DNA from: Brachycybe producta
Lineage: Eukaryota; Arthropoda; Diplopoda; Playtdesmida; Andrognathidae
Length of the DNA stretch: 64,000 nucleotides
NCBI GenBank assembly: GCA_036925085.1
Contig: JAUPFP010000007.1
Location: 1-64,000, forward strand
Direction: 5' to 3'
The notes beneath the pieces are model-generated. The model had not been told where the DNA came from. It did no database searches and saw only the letters and a program-made list of their open reading frames with translations. Each line of letters starts with the position of its first letter. Position 1 is the first letter of the stretch. The position numbers and the translations under genes were made by a program. This document shows, piece by piece, positions 9,840 to 23,300 of this stretch.

Positions 9840-12800
9840 TCACTGCAGACCAGCTTCCTCCAAGAGTGAGCGGAGTCCCCATTTTGCCGTCCCATGAAGC
9901 AACGTTCTACCCTGATCCCCTCCCACCCAACAAGGCCCGAAGTATGTCTCTCTCTCTCTCTCTCATTCTCTCTCTCTCTCTCTCTTTCATTTTCACTCAC
10001 TCATCTCTCTCTCTCTCTCTTTCTGTCTATTCTTTTATCATCATTATCGATATTTCATTTTTGATTATTATTTTTTTTTCTCCTCTGCTTTTAACATAAT
10101 TTTTGGTTATTTTTAAATTTCTTCTTCTCTTTTTAATATATTTTTCATTCATTAAATTTCTTCTTTTTTCTTCATTCTTTAAATATTATTGATTAGAAGA
10201 AGAAGAAGAAGAAAATTCTCTCTTTTTTCTCTTTTAATTGTGTTCGATTTTCTTTTTGTATACAATTTGAATGTAAATTACAAAAGATTTAATTTAATTT
10301 TGAAAACAGTGATGGTCCCTCAGCCCCCCTACCTCCTCCCTTAATTCAAAATAAACATGCTTTTTTGGTGTAGTTTTAGGGCCGACGTCCCTAGACGTCT
10401 ACCGCTCTATATGCCGTTCATGTCCGAATTAGTAATATCACTCATTCAACTCGTGAATTCACTAATTCCGGAGTTTTTTCGACATGAACGGCGCGGCAAT
10501 AGAGCAGTAGACATGCGCAGTTAAACGTTACGTCTAGAGCCGGCCTTAAGTGAGGGGAGATTATAACTAAGGTGAATTGGGAATAAGGGGGGGGGGGGAC
10601 AAGCTTCACTTATATAAAGGTTAGCTAAATCGGCAGCCATGTTCGTTTGATCACGCTGGTCACGCGACAGCCTTATGAGTGTGTGTGATATTATAGAAAA
10701 CGGTATTTTGCATACACACCCATGTAATAATCATCATCTGTCACGTGACCGAACGAACAAAGGCCGGCGCTCCCCCCTTTACCTAACCTTTACATAGAGA
10801 GAGCTGTAAGTATAGGGCGAGGTGAATGAGAGGCACCTGTCTCGGTCATGAAGGTAACGGGCGCAGAAATATTGGCGCAAAGTAACTAGATTGTCGATAA
10901 ATAATTTACTAAAAGGAGGGCGCCAGGTTCATTCTTGCTTCAGGGCTCAAAATTAGCCAGTTACGTCGGCTTCTGTGCTATAAATTGTTATAAAGAGTAC
11001 GGTCTCGTGTGTGTGTGTGTCATCCTAATCCGTCACGTGACCAAACGAACGTGTCCGCTTAACCTCACCCGCTGTATAAAATGAATCCTGATAGTGCAGT
11101 GCCTATCATTGTTGACACACTGTGTAAACTTGGGACGTCATTATTAATCTAATAATTGCGGCTCTTGAAGTACAGTTCCGTGATTGTCTCCGGCCCCTCC
11201 CTCCCTCTCTTTCTCTCGTATATCTTTTTTGCTTTGGGGGGTAATAATTTCTGGCCCATTAATTAATTTAACGATGAACCTAATAATAAAGACTGGAAGG
11301 ACCTTAATCTTTTTTCACTTACAAGTTAAACACGCAACGAATTCGGATCGATCGATCTATCGATCGGATTCAACTTGATAAAAAGTTTCAAACTTAGTCG
11401 TCCTCATTCTTGTTAAATCATTTTTAAGTCAAAGCTAAGTTGTGCCTAATTTTTGATAGGAATTCCGTTTTATGAATTTTTAGATTTAAAAAAAAAATCC
11501 TTAAGAATGCTGCGACCACATTCTAAGTCCATGTTACCGGGTACTTAAAATAAAGCTTAACTTAAAACATGACTTAAGGCAAAGTTCTCTATAATGGGTC
11601 TCTGATAAGATTGTAAGTTTAACTTTGTTTTAATTAATTAGTTCTATCAGCTTTGTCGTAAGCACATTTTAGATATAGGAGGCGCCTTAAATCATCAAAA
11701 TTCACAAAAAAGAGATAAAAAAATTTGGTATTGGGTACTTGAACATTGTGAGCCGGATTTCAACAAATGAAAAATCAGCGATCGAATGAATGTACTCATT
11801 TATTTTATTATAAATTTATTATTTATGGAAAATCCTGTTCAGAGAGTTTTCTACGTACAATTATCAACACTGTAAAAGAACCAAAATATTTTTCCGTGTT
11901 AAAAAAAGGTTAGGTTAGGTTAAAAGACCAAACATATATTTCGTGTTAAACAGTGTTGTAGTCATTGTAACGAAAATAAGCAAAACAAAATACAACTTCT
12001 TCCCGATCAGGCTTTGTTTTTCTATATCGAGAGAGAGAGAGAGAGATGGAATCGTTGTTTCTAGAATCAGATTGGGGTTCGTTCCTTCTTAACCGGCGCA
12101 CTCGCCCATCATACGTGAAGTACTTAGAAGAAGCTTTTGCGAACTTTTCTCTTCTTTAAGAAAAGGGATGGAAGTATTTTCTTTTACGGACTGGAAGTAC
12201 TTAACTGTCATCCCCGCCCACCTTTAAGTTCTCTGTTTGCTGCTGTTGTTTGCAATCATTTGGACCACGACAAATCCGATTTATTGCTAAAACAAAATTA
12301 AATCCCATTTAAAAAGCATCCTCCCCCCCTTCCTTCCTTAACTGTCTTGAGTGTTTATTGCAAAAAAAAAAAAAAAAAAAGCCGAGCTATTTTAAGGATC
12401 ACGTTTGGGTTCTTCTTCCGCCGCGCCGGCAACGCCTTTACACGTCGGTTTTTGAATAAGGATTTTCAGACCGGCGTCTCGTCACTGTTTTCAAAAGCAA
12501 TAAATAACACAACTATTTTTTTGTTTTCGTCTACTTGTAATAATTAATTAGTAATATGACTACTTTTACCTGAGGATTTTGAACGAATTTTCTTCTTCTT
12601 CTCATCATCTGCAGGTGCGTTCAGTTTCTAAGCGCTTTTGAAGTTGCTTTCGATAAGTTTATAATTATGAGTAGTTTTTAAGTTTGATTCGAATCGCACC
12701 TGATAAGAAAGCGCTTAAAAACTGAACGATATCCAGCGTGATCGCTTAGAGCGCTTTTTCACACGAGGAGGAGGAGGATTGACCAATGGAAGCGTTCATA

Positions 12801-14236
12801 GTGCGATACATGAATGTTTCCATTGGTGCACATTAATTCAGTATCTGTCATATACAATTATGATATGATTGTGTGAAAGCGGCCTAATTGTGATATTGAA
12901 ATAATTATTAAATACATTTAGTTATTATTTAGTAGAAGGTGGTTTTTAAAATGTAAACGACCCTCGAACTCTGGAGTCTCATTACAAAACAAGAATCTCA
13001 GAATTGTGATAAATCCTATCTTATGTGACCTGTAGTCACCTATTATAACTGTCATATTATTCTGTGTATCAAATATGACAGTATTTCTCATAATGTTTTT
13101 GTCATTTGCATTCTTTATGGAGCTAAATATGACAATTTATTGTTATATGATAGTCTTATTACAATTGCTGTAATGACACTCCTGATTATTCTGTGTTTCA
13201 GAAGAGCAAAATGAAGAGAGACTGGAAAGTGTTTTTTTTTAGAAACTAGAAGAGTTGCTCAATCTTAATAATGATATCTTTTCTTTGGGGGGGGGGGGGG
13301 GGGGAGGGTTGTTATTTTATAAACTTACAAATATTAAAAAATAATAAAATATTATCTTTTAAAATTAGCTTTTTTGTGTGGCTGTTTCATTGAAAACTAA
13401 CCGAATTTGAAACGTTTTAAATTTTATCTTCTGTAAATGTGAAATAAAACAACAATTTTGGTTACGAAAACACTTTCTAGTTTCTTTTACTATTTTTTCT
13501 TTGCACCTGAAAGAGATAATGAAGAGTTCTGATAAAAAAAAAAAACTCAAAATTTTATAAAACATCTTTAAAAAAAACACTTTTCATATTATCTCATTTT
13601 TGTTGTTAAAACACACGAAATTAAAAATGATGAATAATTATTGAAATTTGCATCACAAAGTCTTAATTTTTGTTTTAAGTTTCTTCTTCTCTTCTGTTGT
13701 TGTTGTTTTTCCTCACATTCATAACAAAATCCCCCACCCTCACCACCCACCATCTTTTTTTCTTTGTTCCATGTTAATACAATTGTTATGAAAAAATTTG
13801 CATATTTTCTTTTTGTGTCTCTTTTTGCACATTTTATTTATTTTTTTATCTTTGATCACTTTTTTTCTTTCTTCTTCTTCTTCTTCTGTTATTTTTGTTG
13901 CAACTTTTAGGCACATGTCTAACAAGTTAGTTGACATATTTTATTTTTTAATTGAAATATATATTCATTAATTTATTAAAAATCGGTTGCAATTTTTCTC
14001 AAATCTTTTTTTTTTTTTTCGTTCGTTTTTTCGTTCTTCTTCTTCTTCTTCTTCTGTTCCACACACACACCTTTAATTTTGTTTCCTTAATTTACCTTGA
14101 AATGAAAACGATGATAATAATAATTTGTATATTTTGTTTTTATTTATAAAACAATGATGATTATCCTGTTTTCCATCCACACTCACCTGTTGTTATGCAT
14201 CTGGGCACTCCCCCTCTCTATTCTTATTAATTATTA

Positions 14237-14317
<81 letters not shown>

Positions 14318-17300
14318 GTTAGTTTATTTTTCTATTCATTTTTTTTATTTGAGTTTAAGAATTTTTCTACTTTTTTTAATTAATCCTAATTTTGTTTTAA
14401 ATTTAATTTATTATTTTCGATTGATTGATTTAGTTTTAATTTTTTTTAATTAATAATATTGAATAATTTAACCAATTATTGTGCACCAAATTAAAAATCA
14501 ATTAAACAAAAGAAGGAGAGAGAGAAACACTTTTTTTTTGGCGGATTTTTAACACGTGCCTATCTAACTACACCTGGTGTGTCTAATTATCTAACAAAAT
14601 ATTAAACTGACCAATCGCCGCACGAAGGCGTATCTCACATAATGACGAAGGTTGGAGGTAGAGACTAAGCTGGATTCACACACACACAGACACACGATTC
14701 AAGTGAGTTGTTGATCAACTCATGGTGACAAAGGTCATCAATAACAGTGGCATGCAGCATTCCACCAATGTTTTCAATTGTGGTTCGTGTGAAGCAGACG
14801 CTACACAGTGTTTCTTGCTGTAAAACAGGCTTGTTGAAGCCTCTACTTCCAATCCTCATCGTCATGTGAGTTTGATTCGTCTTAAGGAGGAGGAGGATGA
14901 TGATGCCGCGTTTATACTTATTTAACGTTGGATGGCATCATCTGATCTGTATTTAAAATGATTAAACGGGTCAGAAAGAAATATTGTTGGGGATTATGCG
15001 ATAGGACGACTATAAACGCGTCATATCAATATTCAGAGGGGTTTCTCTCTCTCTCTTATTATAATATATTTACACGTAGCGTTTTTTTTGTTGCATGGTT
15101 TTATTTTCAATATTATCTTTCTATGATTGATCAATAATCAATAATTGGAATCTTATTTTTCTTTTATGCAATTGGACGTGATTGAAGGTGGCCCATTTAT
15201 CACTTTTAAAATAATTATAATAAATATAAATTATATTTCAATTTAATTGAAAAAAAAAACAAGTTTTCGATGAGATTATGACGTCACAAATAAATAAATG
15301 GCTGCCACACAAACACACACATGGTTCAATTTGTCTAAATTTTATTTCTCGCACTTTTTTTTTTAATTAATTAGTTTTTTTTTTTTTTTGGTTTTTGGTG
15401 AAATTTTTGTTTAAAATTCCTCCATTTTTCTCCTCCTCAAAGCCACTTTCTCTCTCTCTCTTTCTCACTCACTCTATCTCTCTTTTGTTTTGTCTTCTTG
15501 TTATTTTAATTTATCATTTGAACACATTTTTATTATATTATTATAAATAAATGTTATTTTTTTTATATATAAATATATTCTTATAATTAATTCCGCTTTA
15601 ACATTTTCGAAAAGCATTTTTCGCCTTTTCTTTTTATTGAAATTCTTTTCGAAAATCGTTTTGGCCGAATTGTTTTTTTAGCGTTGTAAATTTTTGTTAA
15701 TCGTTTGTCTACTACCACCCATTTTCACCCCCACCCAAAACCCCCTTTTTTTCTTACCTTTTTTTCTCTCTTCCCCTCCACCTACCCACCCTTCTCCCAT
15801 ATTTACCATCGTGGTTTTTACTTCCCTCGTTCCCTATACTCCCCTCCCCTCTCCTCTCTCACTCACTCTTTTCTTGTGCCTCCCTCCCTCCCTCTCTCCC
15901 TTCCTTCTTCTTCCCCTTAATCCCCTTCCTTTAATTCCCCAACCCCCATCCAATTCCCTGAAATCCCATACAAACACACGAACACAAACTGTCATCCAAA
16001 AAAAAAAATACTCCGTCCGAATCACTTGTGTAGAATGTGACAGGATGTTCATCAGTAATCCAGTTGGTGCTCGAAACGGAACTTTTCAGTCACCGAACTT
16101 CACAATGCGCAAAGAAACGCCACCTCATCAGTGTATTTACACGTTCATTGCGCAGGCTAAAGAGAGGGTGAACGTCATCTTCACCCGTTTTAACCTAAGA
16201 GGATCACCGCCAGAGTGAGTCTGTCTGTCTCTCCGTTCTTGTTTTATTATTATTAATCCCTCCGCCCCCAGCCCCCCTCTAATCCTTCTTTTTGATGTGT
16301 TTTGCTACTTCAAAGCTAACAGTGATTGCCTGTATTCAGGCTGTCATAATCTCACGGACGCGCGCGCACTGACAGTCGCATACAAACTTAACCCAGTCTT
16401 CCCACTAAACGCTTTGTGTTGCCACAAAAGTGGTCGTTTTCAGCAGACCGTTGAATTTCCGCCACAGTGTCGATGAGTGTTCGTGTTCAGCCATTAGTGA
16501 CGAACACTCCTCTGTTTGTTAATGGTGATCAAGGTCATATCACTAGAATGCACTGACAACATTCTACTGAATGGTGACACAAAGTGGCGACACAGAATTT
16601 TCCGTTTGAAGCGGGCATTTGAGTCGCTTCACACGGAACATTTGGTGTCGCCACAAAGTAGCGCGATCAATCTAGTGGTTGATGCGGTATGCTTCACACG
16701 AACTATCATTGTAAACAATGGAATGTTGAATGTGAAGTGGGTCAATTAAACACTGTCGAACATTAGCAGACACACACACAGATGCGCACGCACGCACGCA
16801 CGCGATTGTATAAACACGCACGCACAAATGTGTGATGATGAGAAGTGCTTTTGATGTCTCTCCCAGTCTTTATGATTTCAGACAAGAAATAAAACATAAA
16901 AAGTGACAAATATTTTTATTGATCGCGTGATGCGTCGATTTGATTTCACCCGTGGGTCTCGTTTTTTGGACCTAAATTTTATCCCCTTTTCTCCTCATTT
17001 CAGCCTCTCCTTCATTCTTGTAAATGTGTATATAATAAAATGAGACTTGATTAATGGAGGGAATGAATGAAATGGTGGAAAAGGAGAAAATGTTTTCCAT
17101 CCAAATAAAGGAGTTCTCACAGATCTGTTGAAAACGAATTAAATGTGTGTGACAAATGTCACATGTATTCGGTCATGGTGTGTCTGTCTAAACAGACAGC
17201 GACACCATAACCGAAACATGTGTGTGTTTGTTTGTTTGTTTTTTCAAAAAATATACTTTCCATTTCTTCACCTCACCGTCCAACTTAATGACATTATAAT

Positions 17301-20300
17301 TATTATTTAATTTGATGAATTTGCGTGTTTTTCAGTTGGCAATAAAAGATGAATTATTGAGAAATTACACGAACGACAAACACATATTTTATTTCTTCAC
17401 CTGAATCGCTTAGAAGAAATTATTCACAAGAAAAATATTCCATGAAAACTCCCCCTTACAGTTTCAGCGAAAGATTTTACCAGAAATTAACACGCGAAAC
17501 TGTTTCTAGAAAACGTTAACAATGAAGAATAAAATCTCGGCAAATATGACAATTTACTATCATAAAATCTATAAAATTGTTTATTTTGTAATATAATTGC
17601 CATGAATTACCATTCTAGTTTTGAAAACAAATTTGAATTTTTTTTCTCCATAATGTTGTTTCTAAAAAAAACGTTCGCTTGAGATCATTTTTGCGTCCAA
17701 ATTTGACAATAACGTCTATGGATAGGAATTAGGAACTGCAATAGTAGTGCCACCACCGTCCGAGGGGGAAGAAAAGCAAAAAAATAAATCTGTATTCAGT
17801 CCTACCTTAAAGAAGTTATTTATCCAAACGAAATGATAAAAAATCAATGAATATCATCAGCATTAAATGTATTGATTATTATTATGGGTTGTTGAAGTTG
17901 AATTGGGACACTGACCTTTTCAATTGAGGATATGATCCTTCTAGTTTTTTTGTTATTAAGCTTTGATTCTCCATCTTTTTTTCCCCGTTTGTTAATAATA
18001 ATATTTTTCCCGTTTGATATTAGATTTGGTTTTTAGATGGATTTCTTCTTTATTTTTACTTTTGTTATCTTTTTTTTTGTTATTTTTCTTCCGCAATATT
18101 AGACTAGAAAATGCGGAATTATCGATTGAGTTTCTCAAGTGTGTTTGTTTCTCCTTTATTCGAATGAAAACTTTGAAAAGCGAAATTTTTCTTGCTTTTT
18201 TTCTCTCGTCTTCTTCGATTTTAAGAAATTAACAAAAAGATTCAACCGAACATTTAATTTATTAAAAGACACTGGAGATTAAAAACCCCATTTTCATCAT
18301 TCCCATGATAATTCAGAACAGATAAAATAATAATATTAATAATTGTATTCGTGGCTAATTTGTTATGACAGATGCAATCACGAGTACCTGGACATTTACA
18401 CGGAAATCTCAACTCCAGAAGCGGATCTAATAACGACCCCATTTGGAGGTCGTTATTGTGGTAAAATAGTTCCACGGCCAAGGATATCATTGTATCGGAC
18501 ATTGGTCATCGCTTTCTATTCTGATAACGAGCATGTTGATGGTGTCTTCGAGGGCTATTACGAATTCATTAACGATAGTAAGTTGCTTTGCGGTGGTCAT
18601 CTCCTCCTCCCTCCTCTTAAATTCCCCACTGAGGCTCCTTTTTCTTCTTCTTCAATATTAAGTCTTAATTGGGGAGCTTTCCTTTCTTTTTTTTGGGGGG
18701 GGGGGTCTTTTCAACTTCTTCTTCTTCTCATTGTTAAGAAACCAATTTGTCTTTTAATTTTCATGGTTTCCACAGCCAAATACAACATTGGAACTAAAAT
18801 TGCAAACACGACTTGCAGTTATAGTATAATCAGTGATAATAAGCGTGATGGTGAATTTATGTCACCCACTTATCCGGGTGTTTATCCGAAAAACCTCGTC
18901 TGCTATTACATCTTCAGAGGGGCCAAAGGTCAAAGGGTTCGAGTAGAGTTAATGGACTTCGATCTTTTCTACGGTGGAAGCCAGTGAGTCCACCGCCGTT
19001 GACACACGCACACATTTTTATTACACAATTATTTGTTGGCAAATCATCATCTTTTGAAAAATCACAAGTTTTGTTTTATTTTAGAATAATTTATTTTGAA
19101 TTTCAATTTTAAACTATTTTTTTAACTTGTTTTTAGATAACAAAAAAGTCTACTTATTTATTTTAGATAGAAACTAGATTAAGCCAATGAAACTGTTTTA
19201 AATGTATTTTCATGTTGATAAATTATTTAAATAAATATTTTGTAACAATTTGAAGAAAAAAAGATAACAACAATCTATGAGTGTTGTCAAGTAATTACTT
19301 TTTCAAGTAATTAATTCACCAAATTACTTTTGAAACTTTGCACAGTGAAAACTATTTAACGTGAAATGAAAAATCAGATAACACGAAATATATTTTCGGT
19401 TCTCTCGCTTAAAATAGCATAAAACTTTTTTCTTTTAATACGAAAAAAATATTTTGGTTCCTTCCATTTCGTGTTGAAAGGTTTCAATTGTAATAATTAT
19501 CTTTTCTAATAAAAAAATGCAGTTACTTTAAATTGTTTTTTAATTAATCTTCAAATTACTTTTTTGTTTTTACGTATCATAACGTTACCTACTTTATCAC
19601 CTGATTTGCATTTGACATGTAATTAAGATACTTTTAGAAAATGAGTAATTGTAATTAGTTACTATGAAAATTAATTTGTTTCAACACAAACGAGATTTAT
19701 TCTGGTTATAAACATAAACATAAAAACAAATGTATACCATTTTTTACTATTCTAGTTTCTATAAAACAAAGAACTCGTAGTATGTCTTAAAAAAACCATT
19801 TGAACAAATTTTTTAAAAACCGATGATTTAATTACGATATAATGGTTAAATTTAATATTTCTTTTATTAAATTATTGCCAACGTCGGACAGGTTCAAATT
19901 AAAATAAATAATAAGAGAAGAAAAGTGATTGTAATTTTGAGTTTTTGTTTTTAGTTGTCCTTTCGATCATGTGAAGATATTCGATGGAACGAGTCCAGAT
20001 GCTCCACTCATTGGAACTTACTGCGGTCAACGTCGTAATTTAGTGGCTTATTCGTCCGGAGAAGAACTCTACATTCAGTTCACCACTCTTCAGAGGACGG
20101 CCGACACTCAGAACAGAGGTTTCTTGGGCCTCTTTGAGTTTAGTGAACGATACGTCAGCCTAAGTGAGTAGGCCTAACATTTTCATAGTATTTTCATGTT
20201 TGATAATCTTTCAAAATAAACCTTTTATGAACAAAAATAAAAAAAAATATTATCTCTTTAAAGTTGATTTTGATTAAAACTGCATGATTTTTTACAAACT

Positions 20301-23300
20301 CATTTAAATTGCTTATTTTAACTTCTAACGTTTGCTTTCTTTCTATTTAAACAGATTTTATTCGTAAAAATGGCGGAGAACACATCAGAGGATCCGGTAA
20401 AATAACCAGAATTTAAATCGAAATAATCAAAACAAATTTAAATTCTCAAGTTGCTCATTTTTAAAGAAAATAAACTTTAATTAGAGTTTTGATATTTTGT
20501 TTCTTCTTATTTAGAATGCGATCAAAAAATTCTTAGCAAAAAAGAATCGAACGGAACGGTTTTCTCACCGAATTATCCGTTCCTGTATTACCAAAACACA
20601 ATCTGTCGTTACTTCATTTACGGTTTGCAGGACGTTCAGAATCTGGAACACGTTCGACTCGAATTCGAGAAGTTCGAAATTCCAAGTTATAACGAAACGT
20701 AATAACGAAGAAGGAAAAAAAATGATGAAACTTGATTTAACTTGATTTAAACAGATGTTTCTGCTATTTCTATGTATTTAAATAGTTGCATAGATACGTT
20801 TTTGAAGTTGTATTTACGGGGTCAAGAGGATATGATGGCGTTTGATAAACCGGATCACATCTTCTGCGGAGGATCTCTTCCACCGGTCATCGTATCGGAA
20901 GGTCCACGTCTCGTCATGGTTTTCACCAGCGGCAACAGCCAAGGACAAGGATTCAAAGCACGATACGTCTTCGAGACCGGTCCGGCATCGTCTCTTTTTT
21001 CTCTCTTCAATCATTTCGGATCTCTCTCTCTCTATCTCTTTTTGACATCGTTATTTACGCTTTGTTTGTTTCTTTTCGTTCTCAAGAATATCTGATCCGA
21101 GGAACTCAGGCACCCGATCGATCTTGTCAATTCAAATACATGAGCACTTCGAAGAAATCGGGAGACATTAACTCTCCTCGTTATCCTTCCAACTATCCTT
21201 CGAATATCACTTGTACTTACATGGTGGTCGGTCAGCGGAACGAAGAGGTTCGAATCATTTTCGACCAGTTTAAGGTGAAAACGGCCAATGCCACCATGTA
21301 CGGGTGGGTTCAACTGTTTTTTTTCATTCAATTCTTTTCATTTTACTTTTTTGACGGCGGGGGGGGGATCAGATGGTGTGGCGTTCGGAAATTGAAAGAA
21401 AATCCTCTTATCTGTAAAAGGAACAGGAAAATAGTGTTGGAGAATCATTATAACTCCACCGACTCTTCCAAAGAAAAAAGAAATAGTCTTTAGTTTCCGA
21501 TTGCACCCATTTCTAAGGCGCAAATTCATTGCAAATGTTGGTTCCATTTCATATAAAAATGTCACTGTAAGAACCCCTTAGTTATTTTGCATTTTGGAAA
21601 ACAACTTCATAAAAAACTTTAAATGTTATTTACAAGTATTTAAGTTTTTTTAAAGTAATCAGTTTTTTTCGACTTTTGTTTTAGTAAACTTGAAGTGAAA
21701 AACGAAAATGGAGAATCTTAATTTACACTTGAAAAAGAATCAACATGAAAATACTTTTGAAAGTGAATAATACACTTCTAATTTCTGAAACACTTTCAGT
21801 TTCTTCTTACTGCTAACTTCTGCTCTTTCATTTGCATATATTTTTCAAAAGTCTTAAAAGAAGTTCTTAGAAAGTCTTAAAAATGAGTGAAATCCTACTC
21901 ATACACACTTGTATATACCAAAAACGTATTACTAGGAAACTAGAGGTGATACTGGGAGGAATTTTAATGACTAGACTGTTTTTTTTATTTGTGTGAATTT
22001 GCAGAATTGCATGTCAGAACGATTGGATAGACATGTATAACGTTTATCCGGATGATTCAAATCAGATCATCGGTCGTTATTGTGGAACAGGAGCTCCCGG
22101 TCCGATCATCTCGGAGATCGGAAGTAACGCCATCAAATTGGTGTTCAATGCGGACAAGAACGATGTGGCTAGCGGATTCAAACTCCGATACTTCTTTGAA
22201 CCCAGAGGTTCCATCTACGGAGGTAAACCACAATTTGAAATGATTTCAAAATTAATAAACTTATACACGAGATTATTTAAGATTATTATAATTATGCAAA
22301 TATTGAAAATTCTGATAATTCAGTATGACTGTCCCGTATACTTGAGCGGCACAGGTAAATTGTTTAAAATTGAACATCACAGAAACAATAAAAGCAACAC
22401 ATTTGAAACTTTAAGTTGTTTTCAATTTCAATAACTTTTTTTAAGTCTACGCTAATTTGTTTCATTTTCTATACAACTTCTTGTTGAAATGTTGCGAACA
22501 ATCAACTGAAATCTGAAATGTATATCGTTTGTAATTTTTTTTGATATATTAAATTTGAAACGATTTAGCTGTGACCCTCAATCTATTCTTTCATATTTGA
22601 TTGAGGCGTTGAGTTGTTTCCATCTGTCTTTCATTTTATAAAATGTTACAACGGAACTTTGATTAAAGAAATATTCAAATTAATATACAAAAAATATAAA
22701 AAAAGCGAACATTTAAAATGAATTAAATCGATTTCAATGTTAAAATAACAGACTGAAACAGTGGACATTGTGGAGTTTGGTTTTTATGACGCGCAGTTGT
22801 AATTGACGATTTGTTGTTGTTGGTTCCAGAGTGCGGATCGAACATTACTGGACTGGAATACGGAGTTTTAGTTTCCCCTCGTTACTCGGATGGTTATCCT
22901 GCTTACAGCCAATCGTGTAATTGGTACATTTACGTGAAGCCCAGACACAAAGTTCTGCTTCAGTTCGAAGACTTTATGGTCGAAGGAGACATGCCGAGTA
23001 CAAAACGAACATTTGTCTTTGTTGTGTCTTAATTAGTTGTGGTCACTTTTAAATTCTGTTTGCAGCACGGGGTTGTCCGAGTGCGACCGTAAGGGTTTGG
23101 AAGGATCTGGTTACAACACCGATCGAACTGTGCGGTGATGCTCTTCTCGACGAGTACAAACAGTTCTTATCGACCGGAAATGTGATGCGCTTAACGTACG
23201 GTCTTATAAGTACCCCTCAAATTTATCGCTTTTTTTGTTTCCGATTCGTTCGTTTTCATTTCGGGAAAACTATCTTTTATGTGTTTTAGTTTCATAACGG

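Noticed and set aside
15694..16033. Proline/serine-rich ORF running into CUB exon 1
   Set aside because: The upstream part is a pyrimidine-rich intron ending in a good acceptor; only 16034-16214 is coding, as shown by the phase match to 9941.
22324..22354. Possible 31-nt microexon (CAG, TATGACTGTCC..., gtaaat) between CUB4 and CUB5
   Set aside because: Its length is not a multiple of three, and entry in phase 1 gives an immediate stop; the direct junction 22222-22830 keeps the frame.
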